NCBI GenBank assembly: GCA_003116995.1
Contig: BDSL01000003.1
Coordinates: 1,426,001-1,490,000 of the forward strand
DNA length: 64,000 nucleotides
Source of the DNA: Yamagishiella unicocca
Lineage: Eukaryota > Chlorophyta > Chlorophyceae > Chlamydomonadales > Volvocaceae
Reading direction: 5' to 3'
Under the pieces are notes generated by a model that ran no database searches, was not told the origin of the DNA, and saw only the letters and a program-made list of their open reading frames with translations. This document shows, one piece after another, positions 43,201-52,580 of the stretch (positions are counted from its first letter, which is position 1; each line of letters begins with the position of its first letter). A program made the position numbers and the translations under genes.

Positions 43201-46200
43201 CCAATGGCACGATGGAGCGCGTGGAGACCCCCCTGGCCGCGCAGCTGTTCGCCGCACTGGACCACCACCTGCGCACCACCAAGGCTCGGCTGGAGGACGT
43301 GTGGGCGCAGGCGGTGACGGGGGTGCGCCTGCCGCCGCCGGTGAGGGGCCAGCGCCGTTTGGGGGAGGGTCGGGAATGGCGGGAATGCGGCGTCTGGGCG
43401 GCCTCAAGGGGGCGATGGGATGTGTGCGTGCCTCAACCTGGTTTCGAGTTGAGCTACAACATGGGTCAACACACCATGGGTGAATAGGACGTGGTCCCGC
43501 AAGTGCGGAGTCGTTTGGGGGAAGGACTGGGCGGGTGGGGGCGGAAGAAAGGGGCGGACAAGAGGGGCGCGCGCGCAGGATGAGAGGCTGGTTTGTGAGT
43601 TTGATGGGATGAACCGCGAACACTCCAGGGTGGGATGCACGTGGGATGCGTGAGTATCCGTTCAGGAACGAATCATCCACCCCAGAAAAAACACCTACCC
43701 ATCTACAAGGCCCAGCTCCTCCCAGCTGGAGGACTGCCCCTGCCCCTGCCCCCTCACCGCAACGCGCCTCTGCCCTCCATGTCATCCCCCGCCGCCCCGC
43801 AGTCCCCAGGTGCGGCCCCTCCGCCCCCCTCACCGCCCGCTGACGTCGCCGCGCTGGGCCGCTTCCTGCGGCCGCTGCTGCCGTCGCTGACACAGCCTCA
43901 GCTGCAGTACCTGCGGGTGCTGTTCGACCTGGACGGCGACGGGCTGGTGTTCCCGGACGACGTGGTGATGGCGTTTGAGGAGATCGGCACCACACTCGAC
44001 ACGCCAGCAAGCAAGGTCCGTCGTCCACACTGCACCCGTCCAGACCACCACATAACACCCGCCCTCATTCCAACCTCACCCTCACCGCTGTGGCCGGGCA
44101 TCGCAGGGCCCCCTCCGAGCCGTAGACTGGCACCGGGCACCTCTTAACTGTCACTTGTCCATCGCGCCCCTCGTCCCGAGCCTGGCCTCGTTGCCCCATG
44201 CAGCCGACCTCCCCCCCCGCCCGGTCCCTGTCCCGTAAACGGTTTTCATGCCGCCTCCCGCCCGGTGCCTTGCTCCTCTCCCCCCTCCCACCCACAGCTG
44301 AACGCCCAGGCCTACAAGCTCCTGGCCCGCGTGGCGGGGGTCGTGCTGGGCGACTACACGGAGAGCTACCGCGCCTTCGCCAGGTACAGCGACAAACACA
44401 GGCACAAGCACAAGGGCACGTCGCGCACCGGCTCCACGACGACGACGGGGCTCAATTCCACCACCTCCAGCAGGAGCAGCGGCGGCAGCAGCAGCGGCAG
44501 CGACAGCACCAACAGCGTGCCGCAGAACGCGGAGCTCACTCTGCCGCAGCTGGCCAGGTGGGGAGGAAGTGCCAGGGCTGGGGGCCAAGCAGGCGGCTGC
44601 ATGGCGGGTCGCCGAGGGTGCGGAGGCAGGGGCTGCGAGGTAGGGCGTGCACCGCCATATCCCGGCAAGCCGAGGCGGCGCCCTCTCCTCGCTGAACGCG
44701 TGCCCCCCGGCCCATCTACGCAGCCTATGGCCCCGTCGCGTGTTGATCTAGCGGTAACTGCCATAACCGCGGGGCCTTATCCCCGTGCCGTGCCTCCACC
44801 GCAGGTTCCTGAGCCACCTAACCAACCACCGCGCCACTCCCTCCGACGTGGGCGCCCTCGTGGTCTACCTGAACGTCAAGTTCGCCGCGGCCGACGGCCG
44901 GGCCACCGCTGCCGCCAACGCCGCCCGCCCCGGGCCCAATCAACCGTACGGCAATCCGTACGGACACCCGCAGCCGTACAAGCGGCTGCGAGACGCGCCG
45001 CCGATGTTCGACTGGCCGTTCCTCGTGGGGGTGCTGCGGGGCGCCGAGACGTCTCTGCCGGTGGACCGCCGGAACCCCAGCCCGCGGGGCAGCCGCCGCG
45101 GCACCCGCGACCAGTCGGCGGGGGGGGCCGCGGTCAGGGCGGCGGTGGCGACGGCGGCGGTGGAGGCGGCGGCGGCGGCGGCGGTCCGCGCGGCGCATGA
45201 GGCGGCGGCGGAGCGCGAGGAGGCGGAGTTGGACGGGGAGGAGTGGGGGCTGCAAGATGCCAGGTGGGCCACGATGTTGTTTGGGGAGGGAGGGTTTGGG
45301 GGGGGAGGAAAGGGTTTGGGAGGGGGGGAAGTGTTTGGGAGGGGGGAGGAAAGGGTTTGGGAGGGGGGAAGTGTTTGGGAGGGGGGAGGAAAGGGTTTGG
45401 GAGGGGTGCGGGCGGGAGGGCAGAAGCTAGCGAGGTGGAGTGGAGGCGACTGGCTGGAGTAGAAGCTGGCCAGGTGGAGTAGGAGCCCGTGGGCCTACAC
45501 TGCCGCCACACCCGCTGCTGGAATAACCACCCGCTGGGAGGCTTTGGCACGCCGGCCACCAGCTGCGCCCCTTACCGCCCTCCCCGTGACACCCTCCGCT
45601 CCCTCTGACACCCTCCGCTCCCTCTGACACCCTCCGCTCCCTCTGACACCCTCCGCTCCCTCTGACACCCTCCCCTCCCTGCTCTCTTCCCTCCCCTCCC
45701 TCCAGGCGGGCCCCGCTCCGCAACACCACCCTCACGCTGCCCCCCGCGCCGCACCCCAACCGCCGAGTGGTGGACCTCCGCTTCCACGCGCACGCCGACG
45801 GCAGGACCTTCCTGCTGGACAGCGTCACGGGGCTGCTGTACGTCGCCTCGCCGTACATCCTGGCGGCGTCGGCCATGGTGGCGGACGCCATGGACGCGGC
45901 GGCGGCGGCGGCGGGCCTGGGGCCGCCGCTGCTGCCCCGCGGCGCGCTGGGGGCTGCGCTGACGACGCAGCGAGCGGCGCTGCTGCTGTCGCCCAGGCTG
46001 CTGGGGAGCAGCCCCGGGCGAGGCGCGGAAGGTGAGGCCCGGTCTGTCCATCAGTCTACCGGTAGTTGCCTAGCGAGGCTATGCATCGACACATGGCGCG
46101 TGCAGCTGCATTGCCGTGACCGCCGGGAACTTCATTAATCTGCCCTCCTCCTTCATCATCCATATGAGCTCCGAAAGGCGCCTTGCTTGAACCCCATCCG

Positions 46201-49200
46201 CCGCCCTCTTCCTTCATAATCCAAATGCATCCGGTCATGCAGCTTACTTTCGCCCCATCCGCTGCCCTCTTCCTTCATAATCCAAATGAATCCGATAATG
46301 CAGCTTACTTTCGCCCCATCCGCTGCCCTCTTCCTCATAACCCAAATGGATCCGATAATGCAGCTTACTGGTACTTGAGCCCCATCCTCCGCTCGCATCC
46401 CCACCTGCGGGGCTCTCCCCTCGCGCCGTCCCGCAGGCGCCGCCCCAAGCCCTCCCCCCCCGCCGCCCATGCTGCTGCCCTACCCCGACCTGGCGGGCAA
46501 GCTGCACTACCCCGACAACCGGCTGCTGCCGGCGCAGTGCGGCGCGGGGGCGTCACTGGTGTGCAGCGCGCTGGCCCGACTGGTGGCGGAGGAGAGCCGC
46601 ATGGCGGCTCTGTACAAGGTGCTGGACAGGTGCGGACCGACCGTGGGGGCCGGGGGTACCGTGTGAGGAGAAACCCGTGGTCGGCACTGAAAAGTAAAAC
46701 TCGGTCGGGAAACACGCTTGATACGCACGTTTGGAATTGGGCAGGGCGGGAGGGGGATGAAGGAAATCCGTGGTCCGACGCAATGCTTATGCCGTTGGTC
46801 CTTCACACCCCGAAAGAGGGCGGGGATGTGGAGTGGAGGAGCTGTCCCTGCCAAAGGGGTTCCGGTATGCGATGTGCGATCTCTGCCAGCTGAGGAATGT
46901 AGTGTTGGGTTCTGGGGCGGTATGGGGAACTGGGGATGGGTGTGCTGGGGCGCCACTACAGCCTCTTCCCCGCAGCCGCCCTGCTTACGGTAACCACGGT
47001 CCCGCTGCCGTCCTGACCTGCCTCACCTGCCTGTCTGCCTGGCTGACCGTGTAGGGATGGTCGCGGTCTGGACCACCGGCGGCTGCATCAGCTCATCAGC
47101 GGCGCCGCCAGCTTGACTGCCGCCGAGGTGGTGTTCGCCCGGGCCCTGCTGGACCGGGAGGGCACTGGACGTGTGGCCATGGCGGACCTGCTGGACGCCA
47201 CGCAGACGGTGAAGCGCGGAAAGGGGAGGGAAAGGGAACGGGAGGGAAAGGGAACGGGAGGGGAGGGGAGGGCTGGTGTTGATGACTCCCACCTGGTCGC
47301 AAGCGCTCGGGTGCCGTTTCTTCCTGCTCTCCGTCGTCGTCTGCATGACCCCCGCTCTCCCGGACCCTCTTCTTCACCCGCCCCACCGCAGGTGCACTAC
47401 ACCGCCACCGCCGTGGGCGCCAGCCCGGACCTTGCGCCGCCCGTGACCCTCACCCTCAGCCGCATGGAGGCGCGGGCCCTGGACGTGTTGCACCGGGCGG
47501 CGCAGGCGCTGTACCGAGAGAGCAAGCTGCTATGGCTGCTGGTGCAGAAGGCGGGGGCCACCGGGTCAGTGGGCGCCGGGTAGGGGGTTGCCGGCCCGGT
47601 GGCGGTGACGGGCAGCAAACTGCGCTATGTACGCTGAATGGGTTTGGCGAGCGAGTGAGAAAGAGCAAGCGATATGGTGGTATACCCCGCACGACCCTTT
47701 ACTTCATCAACAGGCCCCCACGCCCGCTCGCCGCTCCCGTCCGTCGTCGATTGCTGCCCCGGTTCCCGTTGCTGGCCCACTTACCGACCCAGGGTTTCCT
47801 CTCAATGTTTCAAACTCCCGTCCCGCTTGCAGGACCGGCCAGCTGGACCGATCCACCGCGGGCGCCCTGCTGCGCGAGCTGCTGCTCCCCTACCTGCCGC
47901 CGCACGAGGTGGCGGTCGTGGTGTCGTACCTGGCCATGATGACCCCCGACAACGACGGCAACGTCTCGGCGGACGAGATCGTACAGCTGCTGCGGGTGCT
48001 GCCCATGAGGCTGCGGCTGCCGTACAGCGACGTGGCGGCGGTGAACGCCGCCGGCGCGGCGGCTGCGGTGGCGGCGACGGGCCGGGAGATCGTGTTCGCG
48101 GCCGGGTTCGGCGGCCCCGTGGCGGCGGACGGCACCCTGGCGCCCATCTTGCCGCACGGGAGCGCAGCCCCTGGAGTCATCAACACCAGCGCGCCGTACC
48201 GGCGGAACCTCCGCCACCCGACCGGACCCACCGACGTCGAGCCGGAGCTCCTCTTCGGCGCCAACGACGGCGCCCTCCGCGCCGACCCCAACCTGCCGTA
48301 CGACCCGGACTGGGGCGACGGGCTGTACGGCAGGGAGGCCGGCGCGATGGCCCGGGCGCCTCGGCGGCAGGGCCTGGCTGCGCCCTTCGGCGACGCCGCC
48401 ACGGCGGCCGAGCGGCAGCGCGAGCAGGAGGCCGCCGGGCAGTACGGCGTGTACGATGCCACGCAGCCGGAGCTGTACGGCCCGACGCCGCCTGAGGACT
48501 TGACGTTCAAGAAACCATTGCCGCCGCCGCCGCACCGAGTTCGCGCGCCCAGCACGTTTGTGGCGCCCGCGGGACCGCCCAGCCTGCTGCCCCCTCGCCG
48601 CGGAGATCCCTTCTCCGTGCAGCAGCCGCAGCAGCAGCAGCAGCGGCAGCAGCAGTTGCAGACGCAGGAGGAGCAGGCGCTGCGCGACTCGCTGTCGCTG
48701 CAGGACGAGGCGGACCTGCTGGACAACCTGCGCGGCAGGCCGGCGAGGAAACTGCCGCACAGCGGGCAAGTGGCTTGGGTTAGGGTTAGGGTTAGGGTTG
48801 GGTTCGGGTGACCTGGGTTAGGGTTTGGGCTCGAGTGACCGGGGCATACCGGCATCTGCTACGCCCGACGCGGATCCGTTATCTCGTGCGCCTCCCGCAC
48901 CGCGTGTCGTCATCTCACATCCTCACATTCCGCCTCCTCCGCGCACTACACACCGCACCCTGTCTCAGCCTAAGGAGAAAAATGCAACCCGCGTCCGTGC
49001 GCCGCAGGTTCGACACGGACACACAGTATGGCCTGCTGAGCGACGCCGACCCGACGAGGGGCCTGCAGCCGCGGCCGCTGCCGTCGCTGCCGTTCGGCGG
49101 CGCACAGCGGCTGCCCGACCGGCCCTTCGACGCATCCCCCCGCCTGCCCGACACCTCCCCGCGATTGCCGGAGATGCCAATGGGCATATCACCACGGCTG

Positions 49201-50595
49201 CCCGGAGACGAGCGCGACGACGACGACGACGGCGGCGGTACTGGCGGCACTGGCGGTACTGGCCTGGGCGGCGTCAGCGGTTTGTACGACCCGTACAACT
49301 CCGAGGACCCGGCCGTTGTGGAGCGACCCACCGCGATGCGCACGTCACCGACCTTCGGAGGCCGCCAGCCGGCGGAGGTGCTCAGCTTCCTGGACAGTGA
49401 AGACAGGAGCGGCGGCGGCGGCCGCGGGAGCATCGCCGACTCACGCGACCCCGGGTACGACCCGTACGGCAGCATGCCGGACCACGGCGACGACGATTTC
49501 GTGAACGCCGGCTCGCTGCCGCCGTCGCGGCCCATGACGGCCGGCACCGCCTTCGCCCGCAGCAGCGCCGCCGACGTGCCGCGCCTGGCATCGCCGGCGC
49601 TGGACTCGCTCATGCCGCCCGCCTCGTCGGGCCCGGTCGCCCCCCACGGCAGGTCGCGCCTCTCCGCCGCAAATTTCGCGCCCCCCGCCGAGACCGACGA
49701 CGACTACAGCGGCGACGGCTACGATCCCTACAGCTCGGTCGAGGACGGCCCGGCCCGGGGCGGCCTGGGCCGCCGGCCCAGCGGCATCTCGCCCAAGTCA
49801 GGGCTCGGCGGCCCCGCCGCCGCTTCGAGCGCCAGCGGCCCTGCGCTGTTCACGTCCTTCGGGGACGCGTTTCGGGAGGGCTCTGACGGTCCGGGTGGCC
49901 TCGACGGCGCCGGGGACAGCGGCCAGAGCCTCCTGCCGCCACCGTCGTTCCGTACGGGCCCGGGCCCAGGTCCGGGCCCGCCGGCGAGTCGGAGCAGGCT
50001 CGCCAAGACCACCTCACGGCCGTCGGTCGACGAGCTGGACGTGGATCAGGACGAGATGGATTACCCGTTCGAGGACGACAGCGGCGCCGGGCCGGCGCTT
50101 GATGACCTGGCGGCCACCCCGCCGGCGCTGGAGAGCGGTGGCAGCATGTTCAACACCAGCATCCGCTCGCAGACGTCGCCGCTGGGGCTCAGCATCCGAT
50201 CCGTCGGCGGCGCCGCCGACCGGTACAGCAGCCCCGCCCGCGCCGCCAGCGGCGCCGTCGCCGCAGGCGACAGCAGCAGCGTCAGCTCCACGGCGGGCAA
50301 CGGTGGCGGAGGCGGCGGCGGAGGTGGCGGAGCCGGTGGGGGGGATTCGTACGGGTTTGATGCGGAGGATGATGTGGGGACACCGATGCCGGAACGGAGC
50401 CGAAGCCCGTCCGGGCAGGGGGGCAGCATTAGGCCGGGGCTGGGCGGCCGGAGGAGCCCGTCGGACAGGGACGATGAGTACGGCATCGGAGGCGAGGAGG
50501 ATGAGGGCGGCTTGCTAGAGTACGACGAGGGGGACCTTGACGGCGGCAACGAGTTCGACCCGGGGATTGGCGACACCGATAAGGACGAATTTTAG
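35957..50595 (+). CDS. Giant multi-EF-hand calcium-binding protein, uncharacterised
   Basis: Exons: 35957-37219, 37348-37554, 38299-38427, 38632-38892, 39247-39595, 39760-39911, 40288-40340, 40631-40865, 41230-41418, 41699-42295, 42778-42935, 43193-43340, 43803-44015, 44298-44557, 44805-45263, 45706-46031, 46437-46629, 47055-47208, 47392-47564, 47833-48765, 49008-50595; 8040 nt, 2679 residues. A disordered N-terminus carries a 12-residue Gln/Pro repeat (about 180-330). EF-hand-type loops follow: DSDLDGALSTSE (458), DWDDDGFMSLSE (494), DSDRDGGLDPLD (755), DRDSDGGLDELE (894), DMDRDGILSYGD (936), DLDGDGLVFPDD (1289), DREGTGRVAMAD (1764) and TPDNDGNVSADE (1877). Between them recur short motifs such as GRLYILDTSSKLVY and GRTFLLDSVTGLLY. 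The last 600 residues are acidic and disordered, with repeated GYDPYxS. Calcium binding is a family inference. A cytoskeletal or ciliary role is possible but not shown. The exon-20 donor is uncertain (possible GC donor). Confidence 0.
36487..36945 (+). repeat. Coding 36-bp tandem repeat (GLQPLMPMGxQQ), 12 full copies
   Basis: Encodes 12 units of consensus GLQPLMPMG(P/Q)QQ plus a degenerate thirteenth (GLQPLQPLQQ). One unit has an extra Gln codon. Units alternate PQQ and QQQ endings. The period is in frame, so copy number can vary without a frameshift. Confidence 0.
37770..37969 (+). repeat. 25-bp tandem repeat, 8 copies, in EF-hand gene intron
   Basis: GCAAGCTGGCGCGAGGCTCG plus TGTGC, spaced exactly 25 bp. 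Intron 37555-38298. Confidence 0.
38231..38283 (+). repeat. Intron-end repeat, family A, sense, before EF-hand gene acceptor 38298
   Basis: CTATCCTAAACGGGCTTTTC, TCGTACCCACACGGGTCTTC, CTCGCAACCC: a diverged family A copy 15 nt before the acceptor. Confidence 0.
39602..39641 (+). repeat. (GT)n microsatellite
   Basis: Roughly 19 GT units beginning a few nucleotides after the donor at 39596. Confidence 0.
39685..39746 (+). repeat. Intron-end repeat, family B, sense, before EF-hand gene acceptor 39759
   Basis: GTGTCCGAAGACAATGCGCC, AGCTATCCTACCCATGTCGT, GTAACCGGTCCTTACGCC. Confidence 0.
39931..39966 (-). repeat. Intron-end repeat, family A, inverted, after EF-hand gene donor 39912
   Basis: GTTGCGAGGAAGACCCGTGG then ATGCGAGAAAAACCGG, the exact inverse of the family A core, 19 nt after the donor. 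Confidence 0.
40160..40237 (+). repeat. (CA)n microsatellite, about 39 units
   Basis: Long uninterrupted CA run in intron 39912-40287, on the acceptor side. The previous intron has a GT run at its donor side, so this too keeps the donor/acceptor complementarity. Confidence 0.
40459..40540 (+). repeat. Intron-end repeat, family B, sense, in EF-hand gene intron
   Basis: GCTCCAGCATGCGCCCACAA, ATTGGTGTCCGACGACCATG, CCAACTATCCTGTCCCGTCG, CGTAAAACGGTTT. Near-identical to MSH3 copies over 25 kb away. Confidence 0.
41634..41682 (+). repeat. Intron-end repeat, family A, sense, before EF-hand gene acceptor 41698
   Basis: TGTTCTAAACGGTTTTTTCT, CGCGTCCTCGGGTCTTCCTC, GAAACCC. Confidence 0.
42655..42735 (+). 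repeat. Diverged family B repeat in EF-hand gene intron
   Basis: GTGTCCGAAGGCTATGCACA then AGTCGCGTTACCCGTTCTAT, before acceptor 42777. The order of segments is that of family B, but identity is lower. Confidence 0.
43154..43171 (+). repeat. Interstitial telomere-like repeat (CCCTAAAA)
   Basis: CTAAAACCCTAAAACCC about 20 nt before the EF-hand gene acceptor at 43192: the C-rich strand, opposite to the donor-side copies. Confidence 0.
44221..44252 (+). repeat. Short family B repeat before EF-hand gene acceptor 44297
   Basis: CCCTGTCCCGTAAACGGTTT TC-type end of family B. Confidence 0.
45289..45412 (+). repeat. About 40-bp G-rich tandem repeat, 3 copies
   Basis: GGGGAGGAAAGGGTTTGGGA plus GGGGGGAAGTGTTTGGGAG after donor 45264; purine-rich on the donor side of the intron. 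Confidence 0.
45589..45672 (+). repeat. 19-bp C/T-rich tandem repeat, 4-5 copies
   Basis: ACACCCTCCGCTCCCTCTG units before the acceptor at 45705. Confidence 0.
46131..46372 (+). repeat. 61-bp tandem repeat, 3 clear plus 1 degenerate copy
   Basis: CCCCATCCGCTGCCCTCTTC, CTTCATAATCCAAATGxATC units at 46192, 46253 and 46314 with a diverged copy before them. Intron 46032-46436. Confidence 0.
46664..46700 (-). repeat. Intron-end repeat, family A-like, inverted, after EF-hand gene donor 46630
   Basis: TGAGGAGAAACCCGTGGTCG then CACTGAAAAGTAAAA; inverse of the CCACGGGT core. Weaker match than 39931-39966. Confidence 0.
48777..48832 (+). repeat. Interstitial telomere-like repeat (TTAGGG)
   Basis: GGGTTAGGGTTAGGGTTAGG then a second short run, just after the probable donor of exon 20. 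Six-base units here, eight-base at 13617 and 43154. Confidence 0.
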
Positions 50596-51271
50596 GGTGT
50601 TTAAGTGCGTTGCGGTACGGTAACTCAAGGCGGTTATTGGTTGCACTGTTTAACGGTGGCGCGCGTGCGGAGGCGAGCTGAGTGCCGCGGGGGAATGCGA
50701 GCGGGGAGGAGGATGGTGCACGAGGTGGCTGCTGCTTTTGGTGGTTTGTTGCGAAACATGGGGACACGAATGCGAGAACTCCCCGAGTTAATCAGTGAGC
50801 ACAGTGTACATGACAAGATGTGACGTCTTGTTTACCAAACGTACAAAGGACAAAGGACAGACAGGCGCTGGCCTTCCACACGGCGTGGATGTGATCGGGT
50901 TTAGATGGGGCTTGGGGGGCTGTGACGCCTCGTGCGGAGGGAAGGGGGGAACGGGGCCCGTTCACGAACCGCCAGCCAGCCGAGCCCAGGCAACGGGCTG
51001 CACGGCACCACCGTCCCGCGGTGTTCAGGTGTGGGTGCTATGTTATCTTATTTTGCCTAGCGTATTTAAGTGGATGGGTGTTCTTATTTACTGAGAAGGG
51101 GAGATGTTAACTTATGGGTGGTTGCCGTACACGGCTTGCTTCGATGTCCGAGTTGGCTCTACCGATTTGCATGGCCCTGGCGGACCGATGACGGGCCGCC
51201 TTGTTTGATTACTGTATCTTCAGGACTGCAGCACGAGGCGTTAGCGATACCGTTCGGACCCGCATGAAGGT

Positions 51272-51276
51272 TGTAA
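51272..51276 (+). terminator. Candidate polyadenylation signal of the EF-hand gene
   Basis: TGTAA about 680 nt after the stop; a second TGTAA lies about 55 nt further on. Confidence 0.
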
Positions 51277-51719
51277 GCTGACCAAACATTGCCTAATCCG
51301 GGCACACAAACCCTGTGACAGGTCCCCATGTAACAAGCCCAAGCCAAGCCTACGCCCTGGCAGCGCGTCCGCCATCACTGGGTGCGCCGCCCTGGCAGGA
51401 CAAAGCGCAGTTGGACTGGCCAGCGAGGAGGTGGAGGAGGCGCAGTAGCCACGAACAGGAGGAGGCGCAATCCTTACAGCGAATTTGCACCGCGGGGGTA
51501 CGTTCGCTGGTCCAGGTCACGCGAAGACACCAGGGCGGCAACAAAAGCGAAACACACTAATTCTGTGCTCCGAACTGAAAGCAAAACGCGATTCTTCATC
51601 AACACGCGCCGTGAAACACAGGCCCGACCCGCAAAAACGAGCTACACGCCGACCACGGAGGTATTATTCCTGCGGCTGCTTACCGGTGACTCAACAATGA
51701 CATCGCCAGGAAGCGAATA

Positions 51720-51724
51720 TTACA
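51720..51724 (-). terminator. Candidate polyadenylation signal of the coiled-coil gene
   Basis: Minus-strand TGTAA, the first I find after the stop at 52581. Confidence 0.
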
Positions 51725-52580
51725 ACGAGGGGACCACACTGCTGTGAACGGGGCCCCAGGGACCCAGTTGTCGCCTACATGCCTAGCTACTACTTGTCAC
51801 CACGTCATCAATCACATCTCAAATCACATCATGCCACAAGCAGGCGCTTCTACGCTGCCGGTACCTCGTCGTCACTGTGGTTGGTGTTGGTCCCTGGATT
51901 ACCTTTTTTTGCGATGGACGACACCAGTACCGTAACTGGCGCTGTGCTGCTCACGGACTCCCCGAGACGCCGCTAACTATTTTTGCTAGTATCACAGCCA
52001 CGACTATCACAGCTCGACAGCATCAACCACGCTGCGTGGCTGCTGCAGTGATCCCACAGCCGCAGCGCCCCTTCGAACCTCGTCGTTCCTGATGACACTA
52101 CCGTACTACCAACGCAACTACAATACCAGTACGGCACAGTCGGGTCCTCCTCAGCAGGGTTACTTCTAAGGCCTTGCGGCCAGCACCTTGATGGCAAAGC
52201 CAGCACGGCTGCTCAGGGTACGGCACTGTACGACAAGCGTTGGAAAACCGCACAATCCTTAGCATCGGTAGCATCATGAGACACTCGCCGGCACCGCCTG
52301 TGGACCGGAGCCGGCAGCTGCTCCTGACGCACGACGGATATGTCACCCTCCCTGGACTACCTGTGGCTGCTCGGGGGCCGAGGAGGGACCACACAGGTGC
52401 GGATTAGGATCGGAATCCGTTGGTGACAGAGAGAGATCCGACGGGGGAGAAGCTATACGGTAGCTGGCAGCAGCGGTCGCGAGGACACCAGCCAAAACGA
52501 CACACTAGCATGTGGCCCACCCCCCTTCGCCGCCGCAGCACACATATCTACACACACCGCAGCCCCCGCCCATCGGGGCG

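Larger units (their letters stand above)
50596..52580. other. Convergent 3' region of the two giant genes
   Basis: No coding exon supported. Plus-strand TGTAA at 51272-51276 (a second near 51330) can end the EF-hand transcript. Minus-strand TGTAA at 51724-51720 can end the coiled-coil gene, giving it an 860-nt 3' UTR. Otherwise nothing recognised. Confidence 0.
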
